10,286 bases of DNA from positions 1 to 10,286 of the forward strand of contig JAUCNG010410914.1 in assembly GCA_032353305.1 (NCBI GenBank), given 5' to 3'. The position numbers were made by a program, and so were the translations under genes. Shown here one piece after another: positions 1-7,085 of the stretch. Below the pieces are notes generated by a model. The model was not told the DNA's origin and did no database searches. It saw only the letters and a program-made list of their open reading frames with translations. The DNA is from Cephalothrix spiralis (taxonomy: Eukaryota; Nemertea; Palaeonemertea; Archinemertea; Cephalotrichidae). How positions within the stretch are numbered: the stretch's first letter is position 1; each line of letters begins with the position of its first letter.

Positions 1-240
1 TTCCGAGATTTTGGCGGGGGGTGCCGAAAACAGGGTTCTGGGGGTTTAACCCCAAAAGTTCCATAAACTTGTGTATACATGTAGATCTTGATTTATTTAA
101 ATCAATAACCCACACCTTATGCAATAAGTGTTACATGTATGTTTTCAAATACACCCCGAGTTAACTTTGAATACCGTATTGCTTTTTTTACCAAAAAGTT
201 CTTGTTTTGGATATCCAAATCGACTTAATGAATCCAAATT
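1..240 (+). repeat. Dispersed repeat, end of a foldback-type element (cut by window edge)
   Basis: The first 80 or so bases match 7012-7090 on the same strand and the reverse complement of about 6628-6690. Shared blocks include a GC-rich run (GGCGGGGGG against CGCGGGGGG) followed by 'CCAAAAGTTCCATAAAC'. Similarity further in is weaker but resumes at a 'TTTACCAAAAA' block near 188. The element probably continues upstream of the window. Nothing in it looks coding. Confidence 0.6.
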
Positions 241-582
241 TATCTCTCTGTGACGTAACATTTAAGACCCGAATAAACACCTAAAGGTGGATCAAGGTAA
301 CAAAAATGACCTCGAATAATCGGCACATCCTATCCACTCGGGGAGTATTAAAGTGCATGAGCCCCCGGTAGAAATCTTTAAAATAGAATCATGGCAATTC
401 TATTAATAATATTTAAGAACGCTATTTAAAATAAACTTTGGGGTGATTAGGTTTAGAGAGAGCTATTTATAGATATGTCTGGTATATTTTGCTTCAGGAT
501 ATTTTTTCAAAATTTGAAAAAGCCTCAACTATTTGCAGTCAACATTGAATGGATGTTTTTTAACAATATCTTTCTCTTTTAG
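241..582. other. Intronic sequence, no recognisable feature
   Basis: This AT-rich stretch lies upstream of the first visible exon and is probably the end of an intron. Apart from a small hairpin near 386-404 (AGAAT and ATTCT arms) I see no coding block, RNA gene or repeat copy. The last dozen bases (571-582) form the pyrimidine-rich splice acceptor of the exon that starts at 583. Confidence 0.5.
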
Positions 583-672
583 AAAACGGGAAGAGGAAGA
601 AATAAAACATCATCAGCAGGAGGAAGAGGAAAGATTAGCATCAGATAGAAAACAGAAAGAAGACGAATGGAG
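583..672 (+). CDS. Internal exon A of a charged coiled-coil protein
   Basis: This 90-nt exon is bounded by a pyrimidine-rich acceptor (TTTCTCTTTTAG, 571-582) and a good donor (AG|GTTAGC at 673). The first base completes a codon begun in an unseen upstream exon. Then come 29 full codons, and two bases are left for the next exon, so both flanking introns are phase 2. The peptide starts KREEEEIKHHQQEEEERLAS and ends KEDEW. It is almost entirely Glu, Lys, Arg, Gln and His with no Gly or Pro, which is typical of a coiled-coil or long charged helix. The codons AG|A across the junction with the exon at 3491 give Arg. I do not recognise the family. Low complexity means composition alone cannot prove function, but splice sites and phase agree with the later exons. 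Confidence 0.75.
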
Positions 673-923
673 GTTAGCTATTTTTTATATCAAATATTTG
701 ATAAACCTCTTCATTTAGTTGATCTACACTGAATGTACATAAGCTAATCAAAGGATATAACACAGTTTACTAAGCATGACATTGGTTTATTTTTTTTCTA
801 TTTAACTTGGTAATCGTGCTTATGAGTTTCTTTCATTTTTCAAAACTATTATGTTTTTTGGAAAATGTCTTAATTCTGTTCCCACATATTCTTAATGAAG
901 TCAGTGCACACAAGACCATTACC

Positions 924-1278
924 CTTAAAGCCTACCGCACACTGGTCCGTTAGAACGCAGGAACGATAGAACGCAGCAAAAATCAAACATTTAATCCTAA
1001 CGTACACTAATTCGCATAATCGCAAGAACGTTAGAACGCTAGAACGCCGACGCTTCAAAAATCGCTAGAACGCTAGAACGCAAGCAAAATCAAACATGTA
1101 TGATTTTGCTTGCGTTCTAGCGTTCTAGCGATTATGCCAACGCACACCAGGAATTTTGAAGCGTCGGGGTTCTAGCGTTCTTGCGATTATGCGAATTAGT
1201 TTTGGGTAGGAATACATGTTTGATTTTTGCTGCGTTCTAACGTTCTAACGGACCAGTGCAGTGTGCGGTAGGTTTAAG
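924..1278. mobile_element. Foldback MITE with repeated TAGAACG motifs, flanked by TTAA
   Basis: The element is a near-complete inverted repeat of about 355 bp. The outer ends match as CCTACCGCACACTG (left) against the complement of the right end near 1253-1272, and the core is a perfect 33-bp inverted repeat (1060-1092 against 1101-1133) around an 8-base loop. Each arm carries several copies of a 'CGCTAGAACG' type motif. TTAA tetranucleotides sit at 925-928 and 1274-1277, just outside the matching ends, which fits a TTAA target-site duplication as used by piggyBac-like transposases. That assignment is inference. No transposase is encoded, so this is non-autonomous. It lies in intron 1. Confidence 0.85.
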
Positions 1279-1355
1279 ACTACGTTTAACATCATGTCGG
1301 CTTACTAAAGTTTACTATTATTTATATTAAAATAGAATATTATATAGGCTAATAA

Positions 1356-1651
1356 CAGGGCGACCACATGTCTGGAAAACCTGGAAATGTCATGGAATTC
1401 CAAAATTGGCCCAATTTGTCATGGAAATGTCATGGAAAATTGAAAAAACTAGTGAAAACCTGGAAATGTCATGGAATTTGAAAAATAAATGTCGTCCGGG
1501 TAAAACTTTTTGTTATGCCGGGTTATTTGGCAGTTGAAAATGATGTCGCGACTGACTGTTTTTCAGACTTTTTCAATTTGTCGCGACTGGAAATTTCTGG
1601 ATATGTCAGGGAAAAGTCATGGAAATGTCATGGAATTTAGTGGTCACCCTG
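1356..1651. mobile_element. Non-autonomous TIR DNA transposon, hAT-like ends
   Basis: The ends are inverted copies: CAGGGCGACCAC at 1356 and GTGGTCACCCTG ending at 1651, one mismatch in 12. The bases directly outside are AATAA on both sides (1351-1355 and 1652-1656), a likely 5-bp target-site duplication. The interior has several copies of 'GTCATGGAAATGTCATGGAA' type sequence near both ends and two GTCGCGACTG blocks (1543-1552, 1580-1589). CAGGG termini are typical of hAT elements, some of which make 5-bp duplications, but the superfamily is inference. There is no coding capacity. Confidence 0.8.
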
Positions 1652-1656
1652 AATAA

Positions 1657-2020
1657 ACGTTGCGAACTTGCGACACGGTGGTTATAATTGTGCTTATAAT
1701 TTTCTTAATGTCATGGACGTTCGGAAATCTTATATATTTTGCTTTTGTATTACACAGTATAATATTTAGAAATTCTTTCCCTCAAATTAAATAAAGCTTA
1801 TGTCATAGGTATATCATGCCAGACCACACTATAAGGTAAGAGTTATTCCCGCGATTTATGTTTTGGAATATCCTAGGTGGCGATACCTTCGTTTGGTGTC
1901 AGTTTGTTGTTATAATTTTTATTTATTTCACTTTCATAAAGTTAACCCAAACTGCATATCCATTGTAAATTATGTCCAATGATCATCGTTACTGATACCG
2001 TGACGCTTTTCCTGTTTTTT
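1657..2020. other. Intronic sequence, no recognisable feature
   Basis: I see no exon with paired splice sites, no RNA gene and no convincing repeat copy in this AT-rich stretch of intron 1. Confidence 0.45.
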
Positions 2021-2023
2021 ATT

Positions 2024-2499
2024 AGCTCACTTGGTAAAAAGTACCAAAATAAAGAAGTGAGCTTGTAGATAGAATACAATTTAGTGGAATCATTGAAATG
2101 AGGTTTTGGGTTTTTGATATTGCGCCTGCCTTCTTAAAGGAGTCACATAGACATATTTGGTATCATTAGAAATGTATTTGCAGCCGGAATTTAATATTTT
2201 CGCCGCATAGGGTCAATTAAGGTCAAAATTACTTAAATTTAGTATTATGATTAAAATTAAAAATGGTCGTAAATAGTCGCGATTTGTTTTAAATGATAGC
2301 TTATCAAAAATGAGAAATTTATATAGTTTTTACTACCACAGCTACGAAAGTTCAAATGTCACTTGATTTAATATGAGGGTAAAACTTAAAAATGGTCTGA
2401 GGAAGTCACCGTTTTTTGCAATCGCTAGCCCATAAAAATAAAGATGAGGTTAAATGATGTTTTTTGTTTAATAGTTTATAGTTTCACGCTAGGTGAGCT
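2024..2499. mobile_element. AGCTCAC-bounded non-autonomous repeat element
   Basis: The left edge AGCTCACTTGG (2024-2034) is an inverted match to CTAGGTGAGCT (2489-2499), with two mismatches in 11. The left end also folds on itself, with AGCTCACTT (2024) and AAGTGAGCT (2055-2063) enclosing GGTA and TACC. The interior is AT-rich with a recurrent 'AAAATGGTC' phrase (2260, 2387) and encodes nothing. From memory, AGCTCAC/GTGAGCT hairpin repeats are abundant in mollusc genomes. I could not check this, and the exact boundaries are uncertain. Confidence 0.55.
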
Positions 2500-2865
2500 C
2501 AAACATCGCGTAAGTACAAAATCGCGGGTTTTAGCACTCTAAGGGTTGCGTTAGGCTAATGCATCTTATTAATAGATAAAGTTATCAAAGTGAGTTCGGT
2601 CATGCCAGTGACAATGTTTTGATTGGTCGTCAATCCTACTGACCAACAAGTATGACAAACGTTCTTTTTTTCAGTTTAGCTGTGACTTTTTCCCGTTGTT
2701 ATATAATCTAACGTTGGTTACTTGTTTATTTCGGTGTCAGAATTCCTAATTTACATCCTTATACCTACCCTCTATAGTTAAAAATGCATGTTTGCTTCAA
2801 TAACATGCCAAAAGAAAAAATATGCCTAGTATAGGCCTTGATGCGTTCCTTACTTTACTTATAGG
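2500..2865. other. Intronic sequence, no recognisable feature
   Basis: This is AT-rich intron 1 sequence. A short potential hairpin (TTGGTC...GACCAA, about 2622-2645) is the only structure I see. There is no exon-like block. Confidence 0.4.
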
Positions 2866-2867
2866 GC

Positions 2868-3065
2868 AGGCGTCAGATTAACGATATATAATAGACAGAC
2901 GGCGTTTTTGCTCCGCACTCAAATCAATTTTCTATACAGCATCCCATTCCAAAATTTTTTAATACTGCTCGAGCCACGCAGTATCCGGTCTGTATTCGGA
3001 CCCATGGTGAGCCTCGAACTTGGATCCTCCTGATGGGAAGGGCATTCCGCTACCGATCTCGCACC
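2868..3065 (-). mobile_element. tRNA-headed SINE, copy 1
   Basis: Read on the minus strand, this copy begins with a tRNA-like head. A perfect B-box-type match GTTCGAGGC is the complement of 3011-3019, and a degenerate A box TAGCGGAATGCC is the complement of 3041-3052. Both align with equivalent positions in the copy at 8815-9090. Downstream of the head the body also aligns with that copy: a CCATGGTGAGC block at 3002-3012, a CATCCCA...ATTTTTT block near 2940-2960, and GATTAACGATATA near 2876. A second short block of unrelated, more GC-rich sequence (3066-3240) lies beyond the head. The element sits in intron 1, antisense to the gene. Family name unknown. Confidence 0.65.
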
Positions 3066-3490
3066 ACAACACACCTGCTATCTGTGAATCTAACATTACG
3101 AATAGCGGGGTCTCAGTTGCGAAAGCAGAAAGATTTGTGAACCTCCCCCCTTGGTTGGTAGCCTGCATAGAAATAGCCAGGAATGAACTTGATAATTTGC
3201 AATTGATCGTATGTCACTGTCGATTCAGACAGGCATAATCACACGACAGTTACCTAAGTTTGAGTTGCGCTCCGACCCTGTGTACTATTGCCCGCTGACT
3301 TGGGTCTTTTTATTGATCGTTTTAATGATCCGCTGACCATAGTTTTGGAAAATCAAAACAAAACAAAAAATTCTCGCCGCTGAAGGACTTTTCAGACAGG
3401 TTTTTCCGTAAATGAATCAATTAAAAAGAGTCTGCTCTTCTACAGGCCTTTGTTTTCGAGTTTGGTCTATCCCATTTATTAATTTTCTAG
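3066..3490. other. Intronic sequence ending in a splice acceptor
   Basis: The part to about 3240 is open in two frames but shows no protein-like pattern and no splice pairing, so I regard it as non-coding. The end of the stretch holds a branch-point-like TATTAAT (about 3477-3483) just before the acceptor TTTTCTAG at 3483-3490. Confidence 0.45.
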
Positions 3491-3614
3491 AATACAACAG
3501 GAAGAAGCTGCCCTCTATCAATCGTTAAAAGAAGCCAAAGAAGCGCAGCTGAAACTCGAGGAAGAAAAACGGAGGCAGGTGAAGGATGAAAGAAAGAAAT
3601 TAGAAAAAATCAAG
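3491..3614 (+). CDS. Internal exon B of the charged coiled-coil protein
   Basis: This 124-nt exon lies between an acceptor TTTTCTAG (to 3490) and a donor AAG|GTAGAT at 3615. Its first base completes the AG left by exon A (AGA, Arg), followed by exactly 41 codons, ending in phase 0. The frame has no stop. The peptide begins IQQEEAALYQSLKEAKEAQ and continues with long runs of Glu, Lys and Arg, ending KKLEKIK, again without Gly or Pro. The 'QQEEAALYQSL' stretch has a heptad-like hydrophobic spacing (A, L, Y, L). The style resembles helical linker segments in UBX or cytoskeletal coiled-coil proteins, but I cannot assign a family. Phase agreement with both neighbours makes this the strongest exon of the set. 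Confidence 0.8.
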
Positions 3615-4080
3615 GTAGATCAAAAGCTTTTTCTCTGAGAGACACTTTTTATCAGACTAATACTAAACTTCCTGTCTGGTACTATTTTCTAATTTACCTC
3701 TCCCACGCAAAGGAAGTAACTTGGTCCAACTAATTTAGTCTAAGTCATTTAATGTTTCAAGGGTATCCTCAAAGGTTTTGAAGGAATGACATTTTGACTA
3801 ATGACTCTATGATAGTCCAAAATGAACGCAGTTTTTTTAGTTCTTATTATTGGCGGGACATGACATATAATTGATCGGTACAGGGCCGACTCTTTTCGTT
3901 CGACGCCCTGCACTGAATAGCACTGTATTCAAACTAATCGCGGGGTGACTCTGTCAGCATATAAATACGCCGTCCTTATTCAATAAATCAACCGACTCTT
4001 TAGATTAAGGTACGGCTTATAAGCACGAACGGTACCAGAGCTTAGTGTCCCATGTACAGCATTACGATCATTTCTGTATT
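3615..4080. other. Start of intron 2, no clear feature
   Basis: The sequence is AT-rich with a somewhat more GC-rich part near 3880-3960. One imperfect hairpin is visible there, with CAGGGC and GCCCTG arms around 3882-3912. I see no exon and no copy of the other repeats in the window. Confidence 0.4.
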
Positions 4081-4091
4081 AATCCTGTCTA

Positions 4092-4150
4092 AGCCGCCCA
4101 GTTAGCTCAGGTTCGTGGATTGTCGTGGATTCCATTCCCGTCTCGGCGAA
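4092..4150 (+). repeat. tRNA-like fragment, probable decayed SINE head
   Basis: The segment GCCGCCCAGTTAGCTCAGG has the form of a tRNA 5' end with an A box (TTAGCTCAGG), followed by GGATTCCATTCCCG, a weak B-box-like sequence, and then CTCGGCG. The spacing between the two boxes is too short for an intact tRNA, and I cannot pair a full acceptor stem, so a SINE relic is more likely than a tRNA gene. Confidence 0.4.
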
Positions 4151-4432
4151 ATGACGCTCAGCGCCCCGCGATCGCGAAAGGATCACTTATTAAAGGCGTA
4201 TAATTGTGCTAGAGAACAGCTCCGTTCTGTAAAGATCACCTTGGCTTTTCGAATAAACTAAACGGCGTTCCATGACCCAATATCACTTTTCCAAACTATA
4301 TCGAATATGAATACTGAATACGGATTTTATTGTTTATATTCTATATCAGAATGTTACAATATGTGCGATAAGTGCATTGTGCCTTAAATTGGTACCCCTT
4401 AAAAATTAATTAGTAATAATTAATGCAGTTGC
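4151..4432. other. Intron 2 sequence, no recognisable feature
   Basis: There is no paired splice signal, repeat copy or RNA-like fold that I can support. The first 40 bases may be the body of the SINE relic that starts at 4092. Confidence 0.35.
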
Positions 4433-4513
4433 TCCCGAACACCGGATGGACATCTAACCAATAGTCTTGCGTCCATTGGACACTGTGGACAGGTGTCCAT
4501 CCGGTGCCCGGGA
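4433..4513. repeat. Imperfect palindrome, CACCGGATGGACA arms
   Basis: The 13-base arm CACCGGATGGACA (4440-4452) is exactly inverted at 4494-4506, and the pairing extends outward to CCCGAA/CCCGGG with one or two mismatches (4433 and 4513). The loop of about 41 bases contains further GTCCA and TGGAC words. It resembles a short foldback element. It lies just upstream of the GTATAATACGCA repeat. Confidence 0.7.
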
Positions 4514-4529
4514 AAAAGTTGTGCCTACC

Positions 4530-4620
4530 GTAAATCCTCACGTATAATACGCACACGTTTGGTTTAAAATTTGGTAAAAAAATAAATAATCTATGTACTA
4601 ATGTATAATACGCATCCCAA
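4530..4620 (+). repeat. GTATAATACGCA repeat, copy 1
   Basis: The 16-base word CACGTATAATACGCAC (4539-4554) recurs exactly at 5514-5529 in the same orientation, and the next 50 bases also align (AAAATTTGG, then AAAAAA, then CTATGT). Inside this copy the core GTATAATACGCA occurs a second time at 4603-4614, about 61 bases later, suggesting a short tandem or dimeric unit. Confidence 0.65.
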
Positions 4621-4823
4621 AGTTTGAGAAAATCATATCCCAGAATATTTTTAACTCCATTCAAACGGATCACTGAATTCAACTGATGTTTCATAATAAA
4701 CGCTAACTTCATTAATTTCATTACTTGATCATCGTCACGGCTATTTATTTAGCAGAACTAAATGAGCTGAATTCAAAATTACATCAATTTATATTAATTT
4801 GATTCATATTGTTTTCGAACTTA

Positions 4824-5484
4824 AAAGGACCTACCCGGTTTAGATGTGATTTACACCCCTCAGTATTTGAAAATACCGTGGTTGCATTTTTATATTAGCT
4901 AGTTCAAAATATAGAAGCTCATTTGAAATGAAGTCGCGGTTCGGGCTGCAGTAGCAGCCAAAGTTGATCATTAGTACACAAAAGGATACATAACTTAAAC
5001 TTTCTCTGAATGCGTTGTTCCATAGTGTTGCTCCTTCATTTTTCATATACAGATTCTTTAATAGCAAAGGAACATGTATTCGAAATATATAGGGTCAACA
5101 CTTTGGAACAAGATAGTTATTTGTATCAATTTGGTTATCAGGGCCCTTTGTTATCCGATAGTGTCATATTAGTACTAATACCCATTTAAGAAATACGGGT
5201 GAGTCCTGATATCTGAAAGATTAAAGATTAAATAATACCTTTGCTAGATCTGACAATTCACTACACGGCCCATTAAGATAGAGATCAAGTTCGAAGTAAT
5301 TATTATGAGCAAAAGTAAGTCATTTATAAATTGTTTACTTTAGCTGGCATCGATAATAAGAGTCGTCAGTTCGATTAGTTGCTATGTTAAATCTTTAATT
5401 GAACTTACGTAAACATGGTGAACGTGCGTTTGATGTGAAATTACACAAGGGGTATTAATCACATCTAAACCGGGTAGGTCCTTT
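4824..5484. mobile_element. Non-autonomous DNA transposon with 27-bp perfect TIRs
   Basis: The 27 bases at 4824-4850 (starting AAAGGACCTACCCGG) are the exact inverse of 5458-5484, and weaker pairing continues for ten more bases on each side to a CCCCT block. The 607-bp interior between the perfect repeats is AT-rich and has no open frame worth calling, so the element depends on an outside transposase. I could not find a convincing target-site duplication, so the superfamily is unknown. It lies in intron 2, between two same-orientation copies of the GTATAATACGCA repeat. Confidence 0.85.
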
Positions 5485-5501
5485 GTTTTTTAGGTTTGGA
5501 A

Positions 5502-5595
5502 AAATCCTGTACCCACGTATAATACGCACCCCGACTTTTTGCCCCAAAATTTGGTCAAAAAAGTTAATACTATGTGAGTTTTACGGTAATCATTT
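5502..5595 (+). repeat. GTATAATACGCA repeat, copy 2
   Basis: This is the same-orientation partner of 4530-4620. It shares AATCCT, then CACGTATAATACGCAC, CAAAATTTGG, an A-rich run and CTATGT in the same order. It begins about 20 bases beyond the right end of the TIR element. Confidence 0.65.
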
Positions 5596-5730
5596 GAAGG
5601 GATTGAACTAATTGGAGGTGAAAGTTTGACCTGGCCGGAATTTGCCTTGAGTAATGAGCACTAAAATAGCGCTTTACCTATTCCATTAATTATTATTAAA
5701 TTATTAAGACGCTACCTTTTTCCTCTCTAG

Positions 5731-5908
5731 GCTGAGACGGATAAGCAATTAAAAGAAGTTTCGCGGCGAGATTCGAAACGAAGAAGCCCGGGTCAGCTAT
5801 CACAACGAAGTAGTCAAATATTTAATAATTTTCAACAAAAACGTGAAAAATTTCAAAAGGCAGCAGAAGAAAACAGCAAAGAGATAGAAAATCAATGGCG
5901 AAACCAAG
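5731..5908 (+). CDS. Internal exon C of the charged coiled-coil protein
   Basis: This 178-nt exon follows a strong pyrimidine-rich acceptor (CCTTTTTCCTCTCTAG, 5715-5730) and ends at a good donor, AAG|GTTAGT at 5909. It starts in phase 0, matching exon B, and contains 59 codons plus one base, so it ends in phase 1. It begins AETDKQLKEVSRRDSKRR. A Ser/Gly/Pro-containing break (RRSPGQLSQRSSQIF) follows, and then a second helical part, NNFQQKREKFQKAAEENSK, ending ENQWRNQ. The basic RRDSKRRS stretch could be a phosphorylation or nuclear-localisation type segment (inference). If the donor were not used, the frame would reach TAG after one more codon (GGT). I do not recognise the family. Confidence 0.8.
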
Positions 5909-6102
5909 GTTAGTATCTTAATGTTTTAGAATATTTAATGGACTGGCTCCCAAAATCAACCAGCCACATCATCTTATGCAGGAGTAAAAAAGGGGATGGG
6001 AAAATAGTGTATATACATAGTGATCCACAACGCGTTTTTGGATAGCCAGGGAATTGGTAAATAATATCACGTAAAAATAAACATGAAAATTCATTCACAT
6101 AG

Positions 6103-6146
6103 GAAGGTATATTGAAAATTCCCCGGATAGAGAAAGAGGTCCATAG
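6103..6146 (+). CDS. Alternative candidate terminal exon (less favoured)
   Basis: The acceptor TTCATTCACATAG (to 6102) followed by GA is phase-compatible with exon C and would add GRYIENSPDRERGP before a TAG at 6144-6146. The pyrimidine tract is only moderate. A weak donor (GAGAG|GTCCAT at 6139) would instead make a 36-nt exon that keeps phase 1 and could splice to 6442. I list it because either form is consistent with the reading phase. Transcript reads would decide. Confidence 0.2.
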
Positions 6147-6384
6147 CGCTCGAAACCCCGTCACTGCGGCGTTACATAGCGCTCCTACAGCGATCTACAA
6201 AAGATTCCCGCCTGCGGTGCTTATTTCCGTTTCAAGTTTCCAGTGCTACAATGCCGTTGCTGTATCCAAACCGGAAAGGTATTGTTTAAAGTTAGAATCG
6301 CTGGTAAACACAAGAAAGCTCTCCATCGATCACATTTACTATGTAATTTGGGTTCTCGAATTGCTCAATTTTAACACAATCTAA
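6147..6384. other. More GC-rich block of unknown nature
   Basis: This stretch is clearly richer in G and C than its surroundings and stays open in one forward frame until the TAA at 6382-6384. That frame is phase 0 relative to the acceptor at 6102, so it does not follow exon C. Its translation is unlike the charged exons. CATAGCGCTC occurs twice, at 6142-6151 and 6175-6184. A strong acceptor-like TTTCCGTTTCAAGTTTCCAG (to 6243) and a donor-like AAAG|GTATTG (6279) frame a 35-nt segment. It may be an unrecognised repeat. Confidence 0.3.
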
Positions 6385-6441
6385 AATCAAGTCGGAAGTC
6401 GAAAGATTCTCCAAAGGAAACTAAGATAATTCCATCACCAG

Positions 6442-6479
6442 ATAAGGAATTTTCCAAGGCTTTTTATAATCAGTCATGA
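6442..6479 (+). CDS. Candidate terminal exon of the coiled-coil gene
   Basis: The acceptor CCATCACCAG (to 6441) leaves AT, which with the last G of exon C makes GAT (Asp). The reading then gives DKEFSKAFYNQS and the stop TGA at 6477-6479. The same frame is open upstream to about 6373 and reads SPKETKIIPSPDKEFSKAF, a plausible hydrophilic C-terminus. An alternative phase-1 acceptor lies at 6405 (CGAAAG|AT), which would include that segment. The pyrimidine tracts of both acceptors are modest. No AATAAA lies close by; the nearest one noticed is at 6878-6883, within the foldback element. Confidence 0.4.
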
Positions 6480-6627
6480 ACTTTTGAACCCGGAGAAAAC
6501 TGGTTATTGAAATTGGGTTTTCAATTTCATAGTACCTGGCACCTTCATCTAGTTTTTTTAAACGTCATATTACTGTTTCCGAAAAGTCAAACGGAGGAAA
6601 AAGTTTTTCAAATTGTTGCAGTGTTTA

Positions 6628-7085
6628 CACATGTTTATTGAACTTTTGGCGTACAACCTTTGGACCCCAGTTTGCGACCCCCCGCAAAATTCTAGGTTAA
6701 AGTTTAAATTTTCGAAAAGGTCGGGCCCGCTTTGGGGCCTCAGGAGCCGATACAATTTTTCGAAAAAATATAAACTTTCCCTAAAATTGGTCAAACCCAA
6801 TCGAAAATGGTACCTTATTATTATATTGGACCATGTGGAACAGAAAATATCGGGTTCGACCCTTTTTGGGAACCTTAAATAAAATAGAAGAAAAATATTT
6901 GTCTCCTGAGGCCCCAAAATGAGCCAGACCCTTTTCAAAATATGAACTTGAACCTAGAATTTCCACAAGCTTTCAAAACATATAAGGGTTGATGGGGTTT
7001 AGGTCCGCACTTCCGTGATTTTCGCGGGGGGAGGGGGGCGAAAACTTGGGTCTGAAGGTTGTACGCCAAAAATTCCATAAACCTA
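6628..7085. mobile_element. Large two-tier foldback element
   Basis: Outer arms pair at about 6628-6690 and 7018-7085, including a 17-base exact match TTTTGGCGTACAACCTT (6644-6660) with its complement at 7055-7071. Inner arms pair at about 6684-6780 and 6880-6962, with a 16-base exact match around GGGGCCTCAGGAG (6731-6746 and 6903-6918). The right arm carries about 65 extra bases between the inner and outer parts. The opposed open frames here arise from the symmetry and are not genes. The right-hand end sequence continues to about 7200 and matches positions 1-240, so this is a dispersed family. Confidence 0.75.

Noticed and set aside
3020-3238. Coding frames on both strands of the GC-richer block near 3000-3240
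   Set aside because: Part is the tRNA-like SINE head. The rest has no splice pairing and no recognisable protein features.
4092-4164. Functional tRNA gene
   Set aside because: A-to-B box spacing is too short, the B box is poor and no acceptor stem pairs cleanly.
4410-4721. 103-codon minus-strand open frame
   Set aside because: It crosses the palindrome and the GTATAATACGCA repeat, has no protein-family pattern and no splice sites that fit.
6878-6883. AATAAA as the gene's polyadenylation signal
   Set aside because: It lies about 400 bases past the preferred stop and inside the foldback element, and this hexamer is frequent by chance in AT-rich DNA.
6570-6938. 122-codon minus-strand open frame and overlapping plus-strand frames
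   Set aside because: They lie inside the foldback element, where arm symmetry and AT/GC pattern give open frames on both strands. No domain or splice context is visible.
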